From positions 124,001 to 188,000 of the forward strand of contig NZ_PJQW01000002.1 of NCBI RefSeq assembly GCF_004303025.1: a stretch of 64,000 nt of DNA, read 5' to 3'. Shown piece by piece: positions 28,961 to 38,817 of the stretch. Under the pieces are notes generated by a model. The model searched no databases, had not been told where the DNA came from, and saw only the letters and a program-made list of their open reading frames with translations. Position 1 is the first letter of the stretch; every line of letters starts with the position of its first letter. A program made the position numbers and the translations under genes. Origin of the DNA: Flavobacterium sp. J27 (GTDB lineage: Bacteria; Bacteroidota; Bacteroidia; Flavobacteriales; Flavobacteriaceae).

Positions 28961-29452
28961 ATGAATGCATTTGGAAACATAATAGGAATATTGATTTTTA
29001 TAATAATCTTTATTCCTATCTTACTCATAAATAACAAATTAAATAAAAAAAGAAAGCGTCTTATTGATGCATTAAACCAATTTGCTGCTCAGGAAAATAA
29101 ACGAGTAACAGAATTTGACACTTGGACAGATAATTCTATTATTGGAATAAGTACCGATAAAGAATATCTTTTCTTTATTAGAAACAAAAATGACTATCAC
29201 ACTAAAATTAAAATTCCTGTAAACCAAATAAAAAATAGTTACACGAATCAACAAAAAAATAATTCAAAATCTATTGCGTTTTTAGAATTAATTTTTGAAA
29301 TGCAGCATCAAAATGAAAACATACGATTGGAGTTTTTTAAAGCGGATAAAAAAGATGCTATTATGGGAGAAGAATTGCGTATTGCCAAAAAATGGATAGC
29401 AAAAATTACTGAAGACCTACCAAAACCTAAAGTACTATTATATTTTACATGA
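28961..29452 (+). CDS. Single-pass membrane protein of unknown function (module 1, gene B)
   Basis: 163 residues. Residues 5-26 are a hydrophobic helix (NIIGILIFIIIFIPILLI), followed by a basic stretch KLNKKRKR and a soluble cytoplasmic domain of mixed beta/alpha composition (EFDTWTDNSIIGISTDKEYLFFI ... LRIAKKWIAKI). The gene at 29982 has the same plan and several matching segments (hydrophobic N-terminus, YDIWNSNESIIALTETKLFFAI, EINLADKWVTKM), so they are paralogues. Confidence 0.65.
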   Translation: MNAFGNIIGILIFIIIFIPILLINNKLNKKRKRLIDALNQFAAQENKRVTEFDTWTDNSIIGISTDKEYLFFIRNKNDYHTKIKIPVNQIKNSYTNQQKNNSKSIAFLELIFEMQHQNENIRLEFFKADKKDAIMGEELRIAKKWIAKITEDLPKPKVLLYFT

Positions 29453-29453
29453 A

Positions 29454-29480
29454 TAAAAGGGAGATTTTTTCTCCCTTTAA
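29454..29480 (+). terminator. Hairpin between the two module copies
   Basis: AAAGGGAGA/TCTCCCTTT stem with a T-rich loop just after the stop at 29452; only a short A-run follows, so termination strength is uncertain. Confidence 0.5.
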
Positions 29481-29512
29481 AAATGAAAACAATTATAATG
29501 TTTACTTTTTAT

Positions 29513-29520
29513 TACATTTG
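29513..29520 (+). promoter_or_regulatory. -7 promoter element for module 2
   Basis: TACATTTG matches TAnnTTTG, nine bases before the ATG at 29530. Confidence 0.4.
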
Positions 29521-29529
29521 TATCTTTAA

Positions 29530-29925
29530 ATGCCCTTTTCTACAAAAAATATAAAACTCCTTTGTACTATAACGATTAGTTTTATCGTTGTTTTATTGTT
29601 TTCTTTATTTACTAATACTGTAGATAAGAAAAAGGACATAGTATCTTTAAAATTAAATTCTTTCCAGCAGAATCTTACAAATCACTCAGAGCATGCTGTT
29701 TTGTCATCAATCGAATATCATTTTACAGCTGTAACGCGTGGAATTTCTCAAAAAGAATTTACAAATAAGCGTTTTTTTATTGCAAAAACTGCAACCAAAA
29801 GAAACAGCATTGTTAATGAAAAAAGATTTAGCAAGTATATTTCACTTACCATACTTGATTCGCATATTTTAATTGGAAAATTAAATCTTCTAAAGATTAT
29901 TTTCCCTTTTCACCAATTCTGGTAA
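29530..29925 (+). CDS. Small membrane-anchored protein ending in FPFHQFW (module 2, gene A)
   Basis: 131 residues with an N-terminal hydrophobic helix (about 10-28, LLCTITISFIVVLLFSLF) and a soluble remainder without known motifs, ending LLKIIFPFHQFW. Shares only its ending and general plan with the lipoprotein at 28535; in this copy there is no lipobox. Followed by gene B-2 after 56 bp. Confidence 0.6.
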   Translation: MPFSTKNIKLLCTITISFIVVLLFSLFTNTVDKKKDIVSLKLNSFQQNLTNHSEHAVLSSIEYHFTAVTRGISQKEFTNKRFFIAKTATKRNSIVNEKRFSKYISLTILDSHILIGKLNLLKIIFPFHQFW

Positions 29926-29981
29926 ATACATTCTTTTTTACAGATTACATAACTTAAAATAATTTTAAAAATAAAAAAGAC

Positions 29982-30461
29982 ATGGATTTATCTAGTGCCT
30001 TAATAGGTTCTGTTTTTATAATTTTAACAGGATTACCTATCTACATAATTAATAGAAGTACAAAAAAGAAAAAAGAAATTTTGATGCAAAACTGTAAGCA
30101 TGAATTAGGAATTACAGAACCAATATTAGAATATGATATATGGAATTCCAATGAATCAATTATTGCTCTAACTGAAACAAAATTATTTTTTGCAATAAAA
30201 AATGATGCTAATTTTATTTCACAAAGTATTTGTGTTCAGGATATTATTAGTTGTAAAACAAGGAAAGAGTTTGCAAATCAATCTGCAACTCATGGTAATA
30301 AAGTAATTAAAGGTTTGTTTCTTGATATTACTTTAAATGATACTGTAAATAGTGTTTCTGTTCCTTTTTTTCAATTAGATTCCAAAAATTTTATGATTAC
30401 AAATGAAATTAATCTTGCAGATAAATGGGTAACAAAGATGTATCAATTGCATCAAAGTTAA
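29982..30461 (+). CDS. Single-pass membrane protein of unknown function (module 2, gene B)
   Basis: 159 residues; hydrophobic helix at about residues 6-25, then a Lys-rich anchor (STKKKKEI) and a soluble domain aligned by eye with the product of 28961 at the YDIWNSNESIIAL and NLADKWVTK segments. Function unknown. Terminator follows. Confidence 0.65.
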   Translation: MDLSSALIGSVFIILTGLPIYIINRSTKKKKEILMQNCKHELGITEPILEYDIWNSNESIIALTETKLFFAIKNDANFISQSICVQDIISCKTRKEFANQSATHGNKVIKGLFLDITLNDTVNSVSVPFFQLDSKNFMITNEINLADKWVTKMYQLHQS

Positions 30462-30465
30462 TAAA

Positions 30466-30496
30466 TAGAAAAGCCGAGTTTAACTCGGCTTTTCTT
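30466..30496. terminator. Bidirectional terminator
   Basis: Near-perfect palindrome AAAAGCCGAGTT...AACTCGGCTTTT between the convergent genes ending at 30461 and 30495. Confidence 0.85.
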
Positions 30497-31568
30497 ATTC
30501 TAAGATAATTTCAAATGCTTTATCCCAATTTTTACCCGTTACAAAAATGGTTTTTGTTTTTGGGTTATATGCAATACCATTTAAAACATCAACATCTGGA
30601 TGTTGTGTGATTTTTGTTTTTAAATCACTCAAATTCATGATACCTTCTACAGCACCATTTTTTGGATTAATAACAGCAATGGCATCTCTACCATATACAT
30701 TGGCCCATATTTTTCCATCAATCCATTCCAATTCATTTAGTGCTTCAATTTTAGATTTCTTGGTATATACATTTATATAGTCTACTTCTTGAAGCGTTTC
30801 AGGGTCTAAGATGTAAATTTTTTCACTACCTTCACTCATGTAGATATTTTTGCCATCATTGGTTAAACCCCAGCCTTGCATTTGCTTAAAATACTTAAAA
30901 GTTTTAATCTTTTCAAAAGTATCTGCATTGTAAACATACCCTTCATTATTCAACCAGGTTAATTGGTATACTTTATTATTTAAGATGGTAATTCCTTCTC
31001 CAAAATATTCTTGAGCAAGAGGCACTGTTTTATACACTTCCCCTGTTTTATAATTTGTTTTACGTAAACTGGAAATTCCTCTAGTTCCTGTACCTTTTCC
31101 TTCACCGTTACCAGTTCCTTCGAAAAGTGTATCTCTGTAAAATTCATAACCTTGTGTATACGCTTTGATATCGTGTGGGTAGGTGTTTATAATTTTATAT
31201 TTTAATTCTTTAGGATTAATGTTAGAAGCTACCATAAAATTAGCATTGGCTTCATAGGAAGTATTATTTGCATAAATCACAGCTTTTACACTCTGATAAC
31301 CTAACTTTTGATTTTCTAAATCAAACTTAAAAGGAGAATTATTTTTTACAGAACCAATTCTGTTTTCATTGATTGTGTAAACAACAGAATCTATAGTTTC
31401 TTTATTTTCGTTTTTTATAACCAAATTAACGCGTTCATCTAATTGATAAACCTGCTTTAAGGCAGATGTATCAATAGAAAATAATTTTTTTTCATCATTT
31501 TTATCTTTCCCACAGGAATTAATAAAAAGGCTTAATAGTATGAAAGCGAATGGCTTAAGATTCATCAT
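30495..31568 (-). CDS. Glutaminyl-peptide cyclotransferase (bacterial beta-propeller type), lipoprotein
   Basis: 357 residues. A lipobox LFINSCGK places it on the outer face of a membrane. A small N-terminal domain (about 25-115) precedes the five-bladed propeller: YTQGYEFYRDTLFEGTG, YFGEGITILNNKVYQLTW, WGLTNDGKNIYMSEGS, LNELEWIDGKIWANVYG and GIAYNPKTKTIFVTGKNW are the blade motifs of the plant/bacterial QC family. It cyclises N-terminal Gln to pyroglutamate, which fits the many Q-starting mature proteins produced by signal peptidase I here (several signals end ...A/Q or SQ). Confidence 0.9.
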   Translation of the reverse strand: MMNLKPFAFILLSLFINSCGKDKNDEKKLFSIDTSALKQVYQLDERVNLVIKNENKETIDSVVYTINENRIGSVKNNSPFKFDLENQKLGYQSVKAVIYANNTSYEANANFMVASNINPKELKYKIINTYPHDIKAYTQGYEFYRDTLFEGTGNGEGKGTGTRGISSLRKTNYKTGEVYKTVPLAQEYFGEGITILNNKVYQLTWLNNEGYVYNADTFEKIKTFKYFKQMQGWGLTNDGKNIYMSEGSEKIYILDPETLQEVDYINVYTKKSKIEALNELEWIDGKIWANVYGRDAIAVINPKNGAVEGIMNLSDLKTKITQHPDVDVLNGIAYNPKTKTIFVTGKNWDKAFEIILE

Positions 31569-31624
31569 TACAGTAAATTTTTATTAGTACAATATACAAC
31601 GATTTTTTAAAGTTACAATTACCC

Positions 31625-31654
31625 TTGCAAAAATATAAAATGTTTGTATATTTG
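31625..31654 (+). promoter_or_regulatory. Promoter of the SRP RNA gene
   Basis: TTG at 31626 and TATATTTG at 31647-31654 give a -33/-7 pair with about 18-19 bp spacing, the full Bacteroidota consensus, a few bases upstream of the RNA. Confidence 0.7.
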
Positions 31655-31658
31655 CACC

Positions 31659-31752
31659 GGCAAGTCCTACACGACCAGCTCCTGCAGACTCCCCCAGGGT
31701 GGGAACGCAGCAAGGGTAAGCGGTTGTAGCGGTGCGATGTAGGTCGCTTGCC
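31659..31752 (+). ncRNA. ffs: Small bacterial signal recognition particle RNA (4.5S-type)
   Basis: The ends GGCAAG and CTTGCC pair. The apical part contains GGGTGGGAACGCAGCAAGGGTAAGC-like sequence with the GGAA-type tetraloop context, AGCAAGG and the C-rich strand, which bind the Ffh M domain. Length about 95 nt fits small SRP RNA. It guides membrane protein targeting with Ffh and FtsY. Strong promoter in front and T-run directly behind. Confidence 0.93.
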
Positions 31753-31761
31753 ATTTTTTTA
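31750..31761 (+). terminator. SRP RNA terminator T-run
   Basis: The closing stem CTTGCC is followed by a run of seven T. Confidence 0.55.
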
Positions 31762-31787
31762 TTTTTTACATGTTTTTTATATTTCTG

Positions 31788-31813
31788 TAGTCTCCTTTTA
31801 GGAGATTTTTTAT
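31788..31813 (+). terminator. Second hairpin between SRP RNA and the epimerase gene
   Basis: TCTCC/GGAGA stem with TTTTA loop followed by six T. Probably backs up termination of the SRP transcript. Confidence 0.5.
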
Positions 31814-31835
31814 TTTTATACCAATTCTATAAGGT

Positions 31836-32834
31836 ATGAAATTAAGTTGGAAACATGTTCAATTACAATTAAAAGAAACTTTTACCATTAGTTATGGTTC
31901 TTATACCAATAGAGAAGCAATTATTGTTTCATTAAGTTGTAATGGTTTATTTGGTTATGGAGAATGTACCGCAATTGATTATTATGGTATTAAAATTAAA
32001 GACTTAATAACGGTCTTAGAACAAATTCAAAGTAAAATAGAAAAGCAACCCATTGAACATCCAGTGTTTTTTTATGTTTTTTTACAACAACTTAAATTGT
32101 CTACTTTTTTAACTTCTGCATTGGATTGTGCTTATTGGGATTTATTTGGTAAGCTTGAGAATAAAAATTTTTTAACTCTTAATACAATTTCATTTAATGC
32201 TCTTCCAGAATCATCTATTACTATAAGTATCGGCTCTCTTAAGGAACAATTGGAGAAGATTAATAGCTTGAATTGGTCAAAAATAAAAGTAAAATGTAAT
32301 TTTTTTAATTTAAAAGATATAGAACTACTTTTAAAAACTAACAAAGCGATTGCATTAGATGCTAATGGGAGTTTTTCAATTGAAGATTGTAAAATGCTAG
32401 AAAATAATAGTATTTCGGAACAATTGAGTTACATAGAACAGCCCATGCCTATTGGTTACCAAAATTATGCACAATTAGATGCTTCAAAAAAAGTAAATTG
32501 GATGGCAGATGAAGATTGTCAGGGAAAGGAAAGCTTATCAAATTTAAAAGCACATTATAAAACAATTAATATTAAATTAGTAAAAGTAGGTGGGTTAACA
32601 CCTGCTTTAGCGTTAATTGAGGAAGCTAAAAGGGCTCATTTTAAAATTATGATTGGTTGTATGACTGAAAGTACAGTAGGTATTTCTGCAGGAGCGGTTT
32701 TAACTCCTTTCGCAGATTATGTGGATTTAGATGGAGCTAATTTAATAGCTAATGATTTGGCGTTGGGAACAAGTATTGAAAATGGAAAGATTCTACTTTC
32801 TGAGCAACCCGGATTAGGAATTTATATGAAATAG
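31836..32834 (+). CDS. Dipeptide epimerase-like enolase superfamily protein
   Basis: 332 residues. Enolase-superfamily pattern: KIKVKCN (KxK catalytic lysine), LDANGSF (metal Asp), a metal Glu in SYIEQPMP, WMADEDCQ (metal Asp) and KLVKVGG (second lysine). MIGCMTESTVGISA together with DLDG near the C-terminus match the GCMxES and DxD motifs that L-Ala-D/L-Glu epimerases use to hold the dipeptide, so this is preferred to o-succinylbenzoate synthase, which lacks DxD. It would interconvert L-Ala-D-Glu and L-Ala-L-Glu from peptidoglycan recycling. Confidence 0.8.
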   Translation: MKLSWKHVQLQLKETFTISYGSYTNREAIIVSLSCNGLFGYGECTAIDYYGIKIKDLITVLEQIQSKIEKQPIEHPVFFYVFLQQLKLSTFLTSALDCAYWDLFGKLENKNFLTLNTISFNALPESSITISIGSLKEQLEKINSLNWSKIKVKCNFFNLKDIELLLKTNKAIALDANGSFSIEDCKMLENNSISEQLSYIEQPMPIGYQNYAQLDASKKVNWMADEDCQGKESLSNLKAHYKTINIKLVKVGGLTPALALIEEAKRAHFKIMIGCMTESTVGISAGAVLTPFADYVDLDGANLIANDLALGTSIENGKILLSEQPGLGIYMK

Positions 32835-32883
32835 TTTTAAATAACTTATTAAAAGTTTTAATTTCGCGTTTTAAATATAAAAA

Positions 32884-33687
32884 ATGAGCAAAGTTATTTT
32901 TATTACAGGAGCATCATCAGGAATTGGTAAGGCTATTGGAGAATATTTATTAGATAAAGGATTTGTAGTATATGGAACAAGTAGAAATCCTGAAACCGTT
33001 TCTAATTCGAGGATACCGTTATTAGCTTTAGATGTAAGAAACGTAGAAAGTATCCAAACTGCTGTAGCTGCATTAATTGCTAAAGAAAACAGGATAGATG
33101 TACTCATTAATAATGCAGGTGTAGGAATTACAGGACCATTGGAAGAAATTCCTGCAACAGAAATAAAAAATAATTTTGAAACTAACTTATTTGGTCCTAT
33201 AGAAGTAATGAAGACTGTTTTACCACAAATGAGAACTCAAAAAAGTGGATTAATTATCAATATCACCTCTATTGCTGGTTATATGGGATTGCCTTTTAGA
33301 GGCGTATACTCGGCTTCTAAAGGAGCTTTAGAATTAATTACTGAAGCAATGAATATGGAAGTACAATCATTTGGTATTCGAATTACTAATGTGGCTCCAG
33401 GTGATTTTGCAACCAATATTGCTGCAGGAAGATATCATGCACCTGTTGTTAAAGGTTCTGCTTATGAAAAAACATATGGTATGACATTAGATATGATGAA
33501 TAGACATGTAGATTCTGGAAGTGATCCTAAAGAAATGGCAGCTGTTGTCCTAAAAATTATTACATCTAAAAAACCGAAAATTCACTATAAAGTAGGTGCT
33601 TTTATGCAAAAGTTTTCCATTGTACTTAAAAGAGTTTTACCAGATACAGTTTATGAGCGTTTATTAATGAATCATTATAAGTTGTAA
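32884..33687 (+). CDS. Short-chain dehydrogenase/reductase
   Basis: 267 residues. FITGASSGIGKAIGEYL is the Rossmann NAD(P) motif TGxxxGIG, INNAGVG the NAG motif, and ITSIAGYMGLPFRGVYSASKGAL holds Ser, Tyr and Lys of the catalytic set (YSASK). The acidic/neutral residue after beta 2 (GTSRNPE) favours NADP(H). Substrate unknown. It lies 49 bp from the epimerase gene on the same strand. Confidence 0.93.
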   Translation: MSKVIFITGASSGIGKAIGEYLLDKGFVVYGTSRNPETVSNSRIPLLALDVRNVESIQTAVAALIAKENRIDVLINNAGVGITGPLEEIPATEIKNNFETNLFGPIEVMKTVLPQMRTQKSGLIINITSIAGYMGLPFRGVYSASKGALELITEAMNMEVQSFGIRITNVAPGDFATNIAAGRYHAPVVKGSAYEKTYGMTLDMMNRHVDSGSDPKEMAAVVLKIITSKKPKIHYKVGAFMQKFSIVLKRVLPDTVYERLLMNHYKL

Positions 33688-33719
33688 TATTTTATTTCTA
33701 AATCTGAATAAATAAATCG

Positions 33720-33727
33720 TAATTTTG
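33720..33727 (+). promoter_or_regulatory. -7 promoter element for the transaldolase gene
   Basis: TAATTTTG matches TAnnTTTG, 40 bp upstream of the ATG at 33768. Confidence 0.5.
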
Positions 33728-33767
33728 CATTTTTAAACAACACACATATTATATAAAACAAAAAAGT

Positions 33768-34424
33768 ATGAAATTTTTTATTGACACGGCTAATTTAGAC
33801 CAAATTAAAGAAGCACAAGCGTTAGGAATTTTAGATGGAGTAACAACAAATCCATCATTAATGGCGAAAGAGGGAATTACAGGAAAAAACAATATCTTAA
33901 AACATTATGTTGATATTTGTAATGTAGTTGATGGCGATGTAAGTGCTGAAGTAAACGCTGTAGATTATGATGGTATGATTAAAGAAGGTGAGGAGCTAGC
34001 GGATTTACATGAGCAAATTGTGGTGAAATTGCCTATGACTAAAGAAGGAATTAAAGCGTGTAAATATTTTTCTGATAAAGGAATAAAAACCAATGTAACT
34101 CTAATTTTTTCTGCTGGACAAGCTTTATTAGCAGCTAAAGCAGGCGCTACTTATTGTTCTCCTTTCTTAGGAAGATTGGATGATGTTTCTACTGATGGCT
34201 TGAATTTAATTGAAGAAATTCGTTTAATTTATGATAACTATGGTTTTGAAACACAAATTTTAGCCGCTTCTGTACGTCATACAATGCATGTAGTTAATTG
34301 TGCTAAAATTGGAGCAGATGTAATGACAGGACCTTTATCTTCTATATTAGGATTATTGAAACACCCATTGACAGATATTGGTTTAGCTCAGTTTATTGCT
34401 GATTTTGAAAAAGGAAATAAATAA
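33768..34424 (+). CDS. fsa: Transaldolase / fructose-6-phosphate aldolase family protein
   Basis: 218 residues, the short TalC/FSA length. [43 protein letters not shown] and [19 protein letters not shown] (Schiff-base Lys in VKLPMT) and SPFLGRLDD are the family motifs. It transfers or cleaves dihydroxyacetone units in the pentose phosphate pathway; transaldolase activity is usual in Bacteroidota with this form. Confidence 0.93.
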   Translation: MKFFIDTANLDQIKEAQALGILDGVTTNPSLMAKEGITGKNNILKHYVDICNVVDGDVSAEVNAVDYDGMIKEGEELADLHEQIVVKLPMTKEGIKACKYFSDKGIKTNVTLIFSAGQALLAAKAGATYCSPFLGRLDDVSTDGLNLIEEIRLIYDNYGFETQILAASVRHTMHVVNCAKIGADVMTGPLSSILGLLKHPLTDIGLAQFIADFEKGNK

Positions 34425-34443
34425 TAATGAAATAATATTATAA

Positions 34444-34480
34444 TAAAAAAAGAGCTATTGAAAAAGAGCTCTTTTTTTAT
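34444..34480. terminator. Bidirectional terminator
   Basis: AAAAAGAGCT/AGCTCTTTTT stem with ten-base loop between convergent genes. Confidence 0.75.
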
Positions 34481-34488
34481 ATTTTTTG

Positions 34489-35892
34489 TTAAAGATTTTT
34501 ATCAAAATGAGCGTCGAAAAGATTGACAAAGGCATTTTTAATAGTCCCATCTGGATTTAAAATGATGGTTCTTTGAATTTTAGTAATTACCCAAGTTTTC
34601 TTAATCTCTTCAAAATTAGTTGCTTTTAATTCAATAATATCTTTAAAATTATATTTGTTAAAAGTAGATAACCAATTTTCTTTGGAATCATTAACGTTAA
34701 TGGCAATAAAATTAATGTTAGGGTATTTTGTTTTCAATGCTAATACTTTTTCATGAACAGACTTTATATGTGATTCAGCATGTGTAGTCCAAAAGAATAT
34801 AACAGTTTCTTTATTATTAAGGTAATCTGTAATTGAAACTTCTTTAGAATTAGTATCAATTAAATCTACTTTAGGTAAAACATTACCTACTTTCAAGTTT
34901 TGAACAGCATTATAAATTTGGGTTACTTCATGATGTTTTTCTTCATCGGAAGATAACTCAATATAGCGATCAATAAACTTTTTGTTGTTATACATGTTTT
35001 GATCTTCTAAAAGATACATGTATGCTATATTATTTAAAACAATATTTTTTACATTTTGGTCTTTTAATAAAGTATCAGCAATATTTAATTTTTGAATGTT
35101 TTTCTCAAGTGATTTTGTTTCTAGTTTGCATTTCCCTTTTTCGTAAGTAACATTATTTAAAAGAGCAGAAACATATTTTATAAAAGGAGAAAAACTTCCT
35201 AATTCTGGATTATTTAAGTTTAAAGATTTTCGATAAGAATAATAGTCTTTGGGTAATTTTGGGCAGATATTTTCACCTGTTTTATATTCATGTGCATAGG
35301 GATACAATTCTTTTTTATAAAAATAATGCATGTCTACACCTGCTTGAGCTACTGCATCAAAACTAGGCGTCCAATTAATTTCAGATTTACGTTTCAAATA
35401 ATATTCTTTTCTATTTTCATAGCTAGAATCAATAGCTTTTGAATAGGTGTTTAAATCTTTATCTAATATTTCATACAAATTGGAACGATCATTTTCATTT
35501 TTAAGATATAAATCAATTAGAAAGTTATTTTTTTCATCACCTCTTCCACAGAAAGATAATGAATTGTCAAAATCTAATGAATTCAAACGAATCATTAAGC
35601 TATCGTTTTTATCAAAATAAACATATTGAAATTCTGGAGTATGTTTAAAAGTGTATAAACCAGGTGCTAATGAATCAAATTTATGTAAAAAACGATTGTT
35701 TTTATCTAAGTATATGGTGTCTAAGATGGTTTCATCCTTCATAAATAAAACATATTTATCTTGAGGGTTAATTATCTCGCCACCAAAATAGGCCACATAA
35801 TTGTCTGGTTGAAATTGTTTTTTACAAGAAAATAATGTGGTTAAAGCTAAAATAGATAAGGGTAAAAAGTATTTAATATTTTTTTGAATCAT
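34489..35892 (-). CDS. TlpA-like thioredoxin-fold lipoprotein lacking the CxxC site
   Basis: 467 residues with a lipobox (LTTLFSCKK, Cys about 23). The first 130 residues resemble the DUF4369-like beta domain of Bacteroidota TlpA proteins, a helical middle part follows, and the last 140 residues are a TlpA/redoxin domain (VLPKVDLIDTNSKEVSITDYL, VIFFWTTHAESHIKSV). At the position where WCxxC should stand the sequence is WTTHAES, so both redox cysteines are missing and disulfide chemistry is not possible there. A binding or structural role is more likely. Confidence 0.85.
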   Translation of the reverse strand: MIQKNIKYFLPLSILALTTLFSCKKQFQPDNYVAYFGGEIINPQDKYVLFMKDETILDTIYLDKNNRFLHKFDSLAPGLYTFKHTPEFQYVYFDKNDSLMIRLNSLDFDNSLSFCGRGDEKNNFLIDLYLKNENDRSNLYEILDKDLNTYSKAIDSSYENRKEYYLKRKSEINWTPSFDAVAQAGVDMHYFYKKELYPYAHEYKTGENICPKLPKDYYSYRKSLNLNNPELGSFSPFIKYVSALLNNVTYEKGKCKLETKSLEKNIQKLNIADTLLKDQNVKNIVLNNIAYMYLLEDQNMYNNKKFIDRYIELSSDEEKHHEVTQIYNAVQNLKVGNVLPKVDLIDTNSKEVSITDYLNNKETVIFFWTTHAESHIKSVHEKVLALKTKYPNINFIAINVNDSKENWLSTFNKYNFKDIIELKATNFEEIKKTWVITKIQRTIILNPDGTIKNAFVNLFDAHFDKNL

Positions 35893-35964
35893 TTATTAAT
35901 TTACTAATTATTAGGTAACAAAATTAAATTTTACATGTTAAAAGTGCTGTTAATGATGCGTTAA

Positions 35965-37671
<1,707 letters not shown>

Positions 37672-37674
37672 ATA

Positions 37675-37704
37675 GAAAATCCCGAGAAATCGGGATTTTT
37701 TTAT
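37675..37704. terminator. Bidirectional terminator
   Basis: AAAATCCCGA/TCGGGATTTT stem with a short loop between the ABC-F and BLUF genes. Confidence 0.85.
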
Positions 37705-38129
37705 TTCACAATTATTTTGTCTTTGTTCGATTTTAAAAAGGTTTCAATGAATGTTGTGGCAATTAAATCATCTTTATTTGTAATGGTAGAGAAATCATCT
37801 TGATACGTTACAATTTCTTTAGTTTCAATGGTTTCTTTTTGCACACCATTAAACGCCATTTTCCAATTCGGATATATTCGATTGGTCACTTTCCCTTCAA
37901 ACACTTTAATAATGTGTTTGTGCCTGGGATCCATTATAATTTTACTATACAGTTTTTTTAGAGCCTTTTGTTTCCCTTCAATAATTTGCAAAATATTCCC
38001 GTCTGAATATAAAAGCAAACCCGTAATTTCATTTTTTTGATTGTTGTCTCTTGATTTTTCTAATAATTGATTTATATCTTCTTTTGTAAATTTGGTTGTA
38101 GCAGAACTGAGATAAATAATTCTATACAT
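37701..38129 (-). CDS. BLUF blue-light sensor protein (stand-alone)
   Basis: 142 residues. The BLUF flavin site is intact: Tyr6 (RIIYLSSA), Asn30 (SRDNNQKNEITG) and Gln48 (ILQIIEG), plus the conserved Trp-x-Met in NWKMAF. About 95 residues form the BLUF core and the remaining 45 are the capping helices; no GGDEF, EAL or other effector domain is attached, so output must come through a partner protein. It binds FAD and senses blue light. No two-component or cyclic-di-GMP gene is adjacent. Confidence 0.9.
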   Translation of the reverse strand: MYRIIYLSSATTKFTKEDINQLLEKSRDNNQKNEITGLLLYSDGNILQIIEGKQKALKKLYSKIIMDPRHKHIIKVFEGKVTNRIYPNWKMAFNGVQKETIETKEIVTYQDDFSTITNKDDLIATTFIETFLKSNKDKIIVK

Positions 38130-38220
38130 AATTTACTGAGTTACATTGCTTTCTAAAATTACGATTTTTTTTACAAATTTAAAAGTTTTTTTTACCAAAT
38201 TATATTTGAGAATTTTATTG

Positions 38221-38228
38221 TAAATTTG
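38221..38228 (+). promoter_or_regulatory. -7 promoter element for pyrR-pyrB
   Basis: TAAATTTG matches TAnnTTTG; the element contains the TTG at 38226 that would otherwise look like an early start codon of pyrR. Confidence 0.55.
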
Positions 38229-38249
38229 CACACCAAACAAAACACTATA

Positions 38250-38792
38250 ATGAGTCAAAAAATATTGCTAACTGCAAAAGAGATTAACATCATACTGCAC
38301 CGTTTGGCTTGCCAACTTATAGAAAATCATTTTGATTTTTCCAATACAATTCTCATTGGAATTCAGCCTAGAGGAAAATATCTTGCACAACGTTTAGCTA
38401 CTGTATTACGAGAAGAATACCATATAAAAGAAGTACAATTAGGTTTTTTAGATATTACTTTTTTTAGAGATGATTTTAGAAGAAGTGAAAAACCATTGGA
38501 AGCGAATAAAACTGAAATAAACGTTATAGTTGAAGATAAAAAAGTCGTCTTTATAGATGATGTATTGTATACTGGTAGAAGTATTCGGGCAGCATTAACA
38601 GCAATACAATCTTTTGGAAGACCTTCAGAAATTGAATTACTAACTCTAATAGACAGAAGATTTAGTCGTCATTTGCCTATTCAACCAGATTATAGAGGAA
38701 GACAGGTAGATGCCATTAACCATGAAAAAGTAGTAGTGAAATGGAAAGAAAATGATGGAGAAGATTTAGTCTTAATGGAACAAAAAAATTAA
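38250..38792 (+). CDS. pyrR: PyrR-type bifunctional uracil phosphoribosyltransferase/regulator
   Basis: 180 residues from ATG 38250. ILIGIQPRGKYLAQRL, the PRPP loop VVFIDDVLYTGRSIRAAL and LLTLIDRRFSRHLPIQPDYRGR match PyrR. In Gram-positive bacteria it binds pyr mRNA; in Bacteroidota the uracil phosphoribosyltransferase activity is the safer statement. It is followed by pyrB after 25 bp, so the two pyrimidine genes share a transcript. Confidence 0.92.
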   Translation: MSQKILLTAKEINIILHRLACQLIENHFDFSNTILIGIQPRGKYLAQRLATVLREEYHIKEVQLGFLDITFFRDDFRRSEKPLEANKTEINVIVEDKKVVFIDDVLYTGRSIRAALTAIQSFGRPSEIELLTLIDRRFSRHLPIQPDYRGRQVDAINHEKVVVKWKENDGEDLVLMEQKN

Positions 38793-38817
38793 AAACAACG
38801 ACAACACAACAACATAA

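Noticed and set aside
31836..32834. Assignment as o-succinylbenzoate synthase (menC)
   Set aside because: DxD and GCMxES motifs favour dipeptide epimerase, and no men genes are nearby.
38226..38249. Longer pyrR start at TTG 38226
   Set aside because: It lies within the -7 element; the ATG at 38250 is better.
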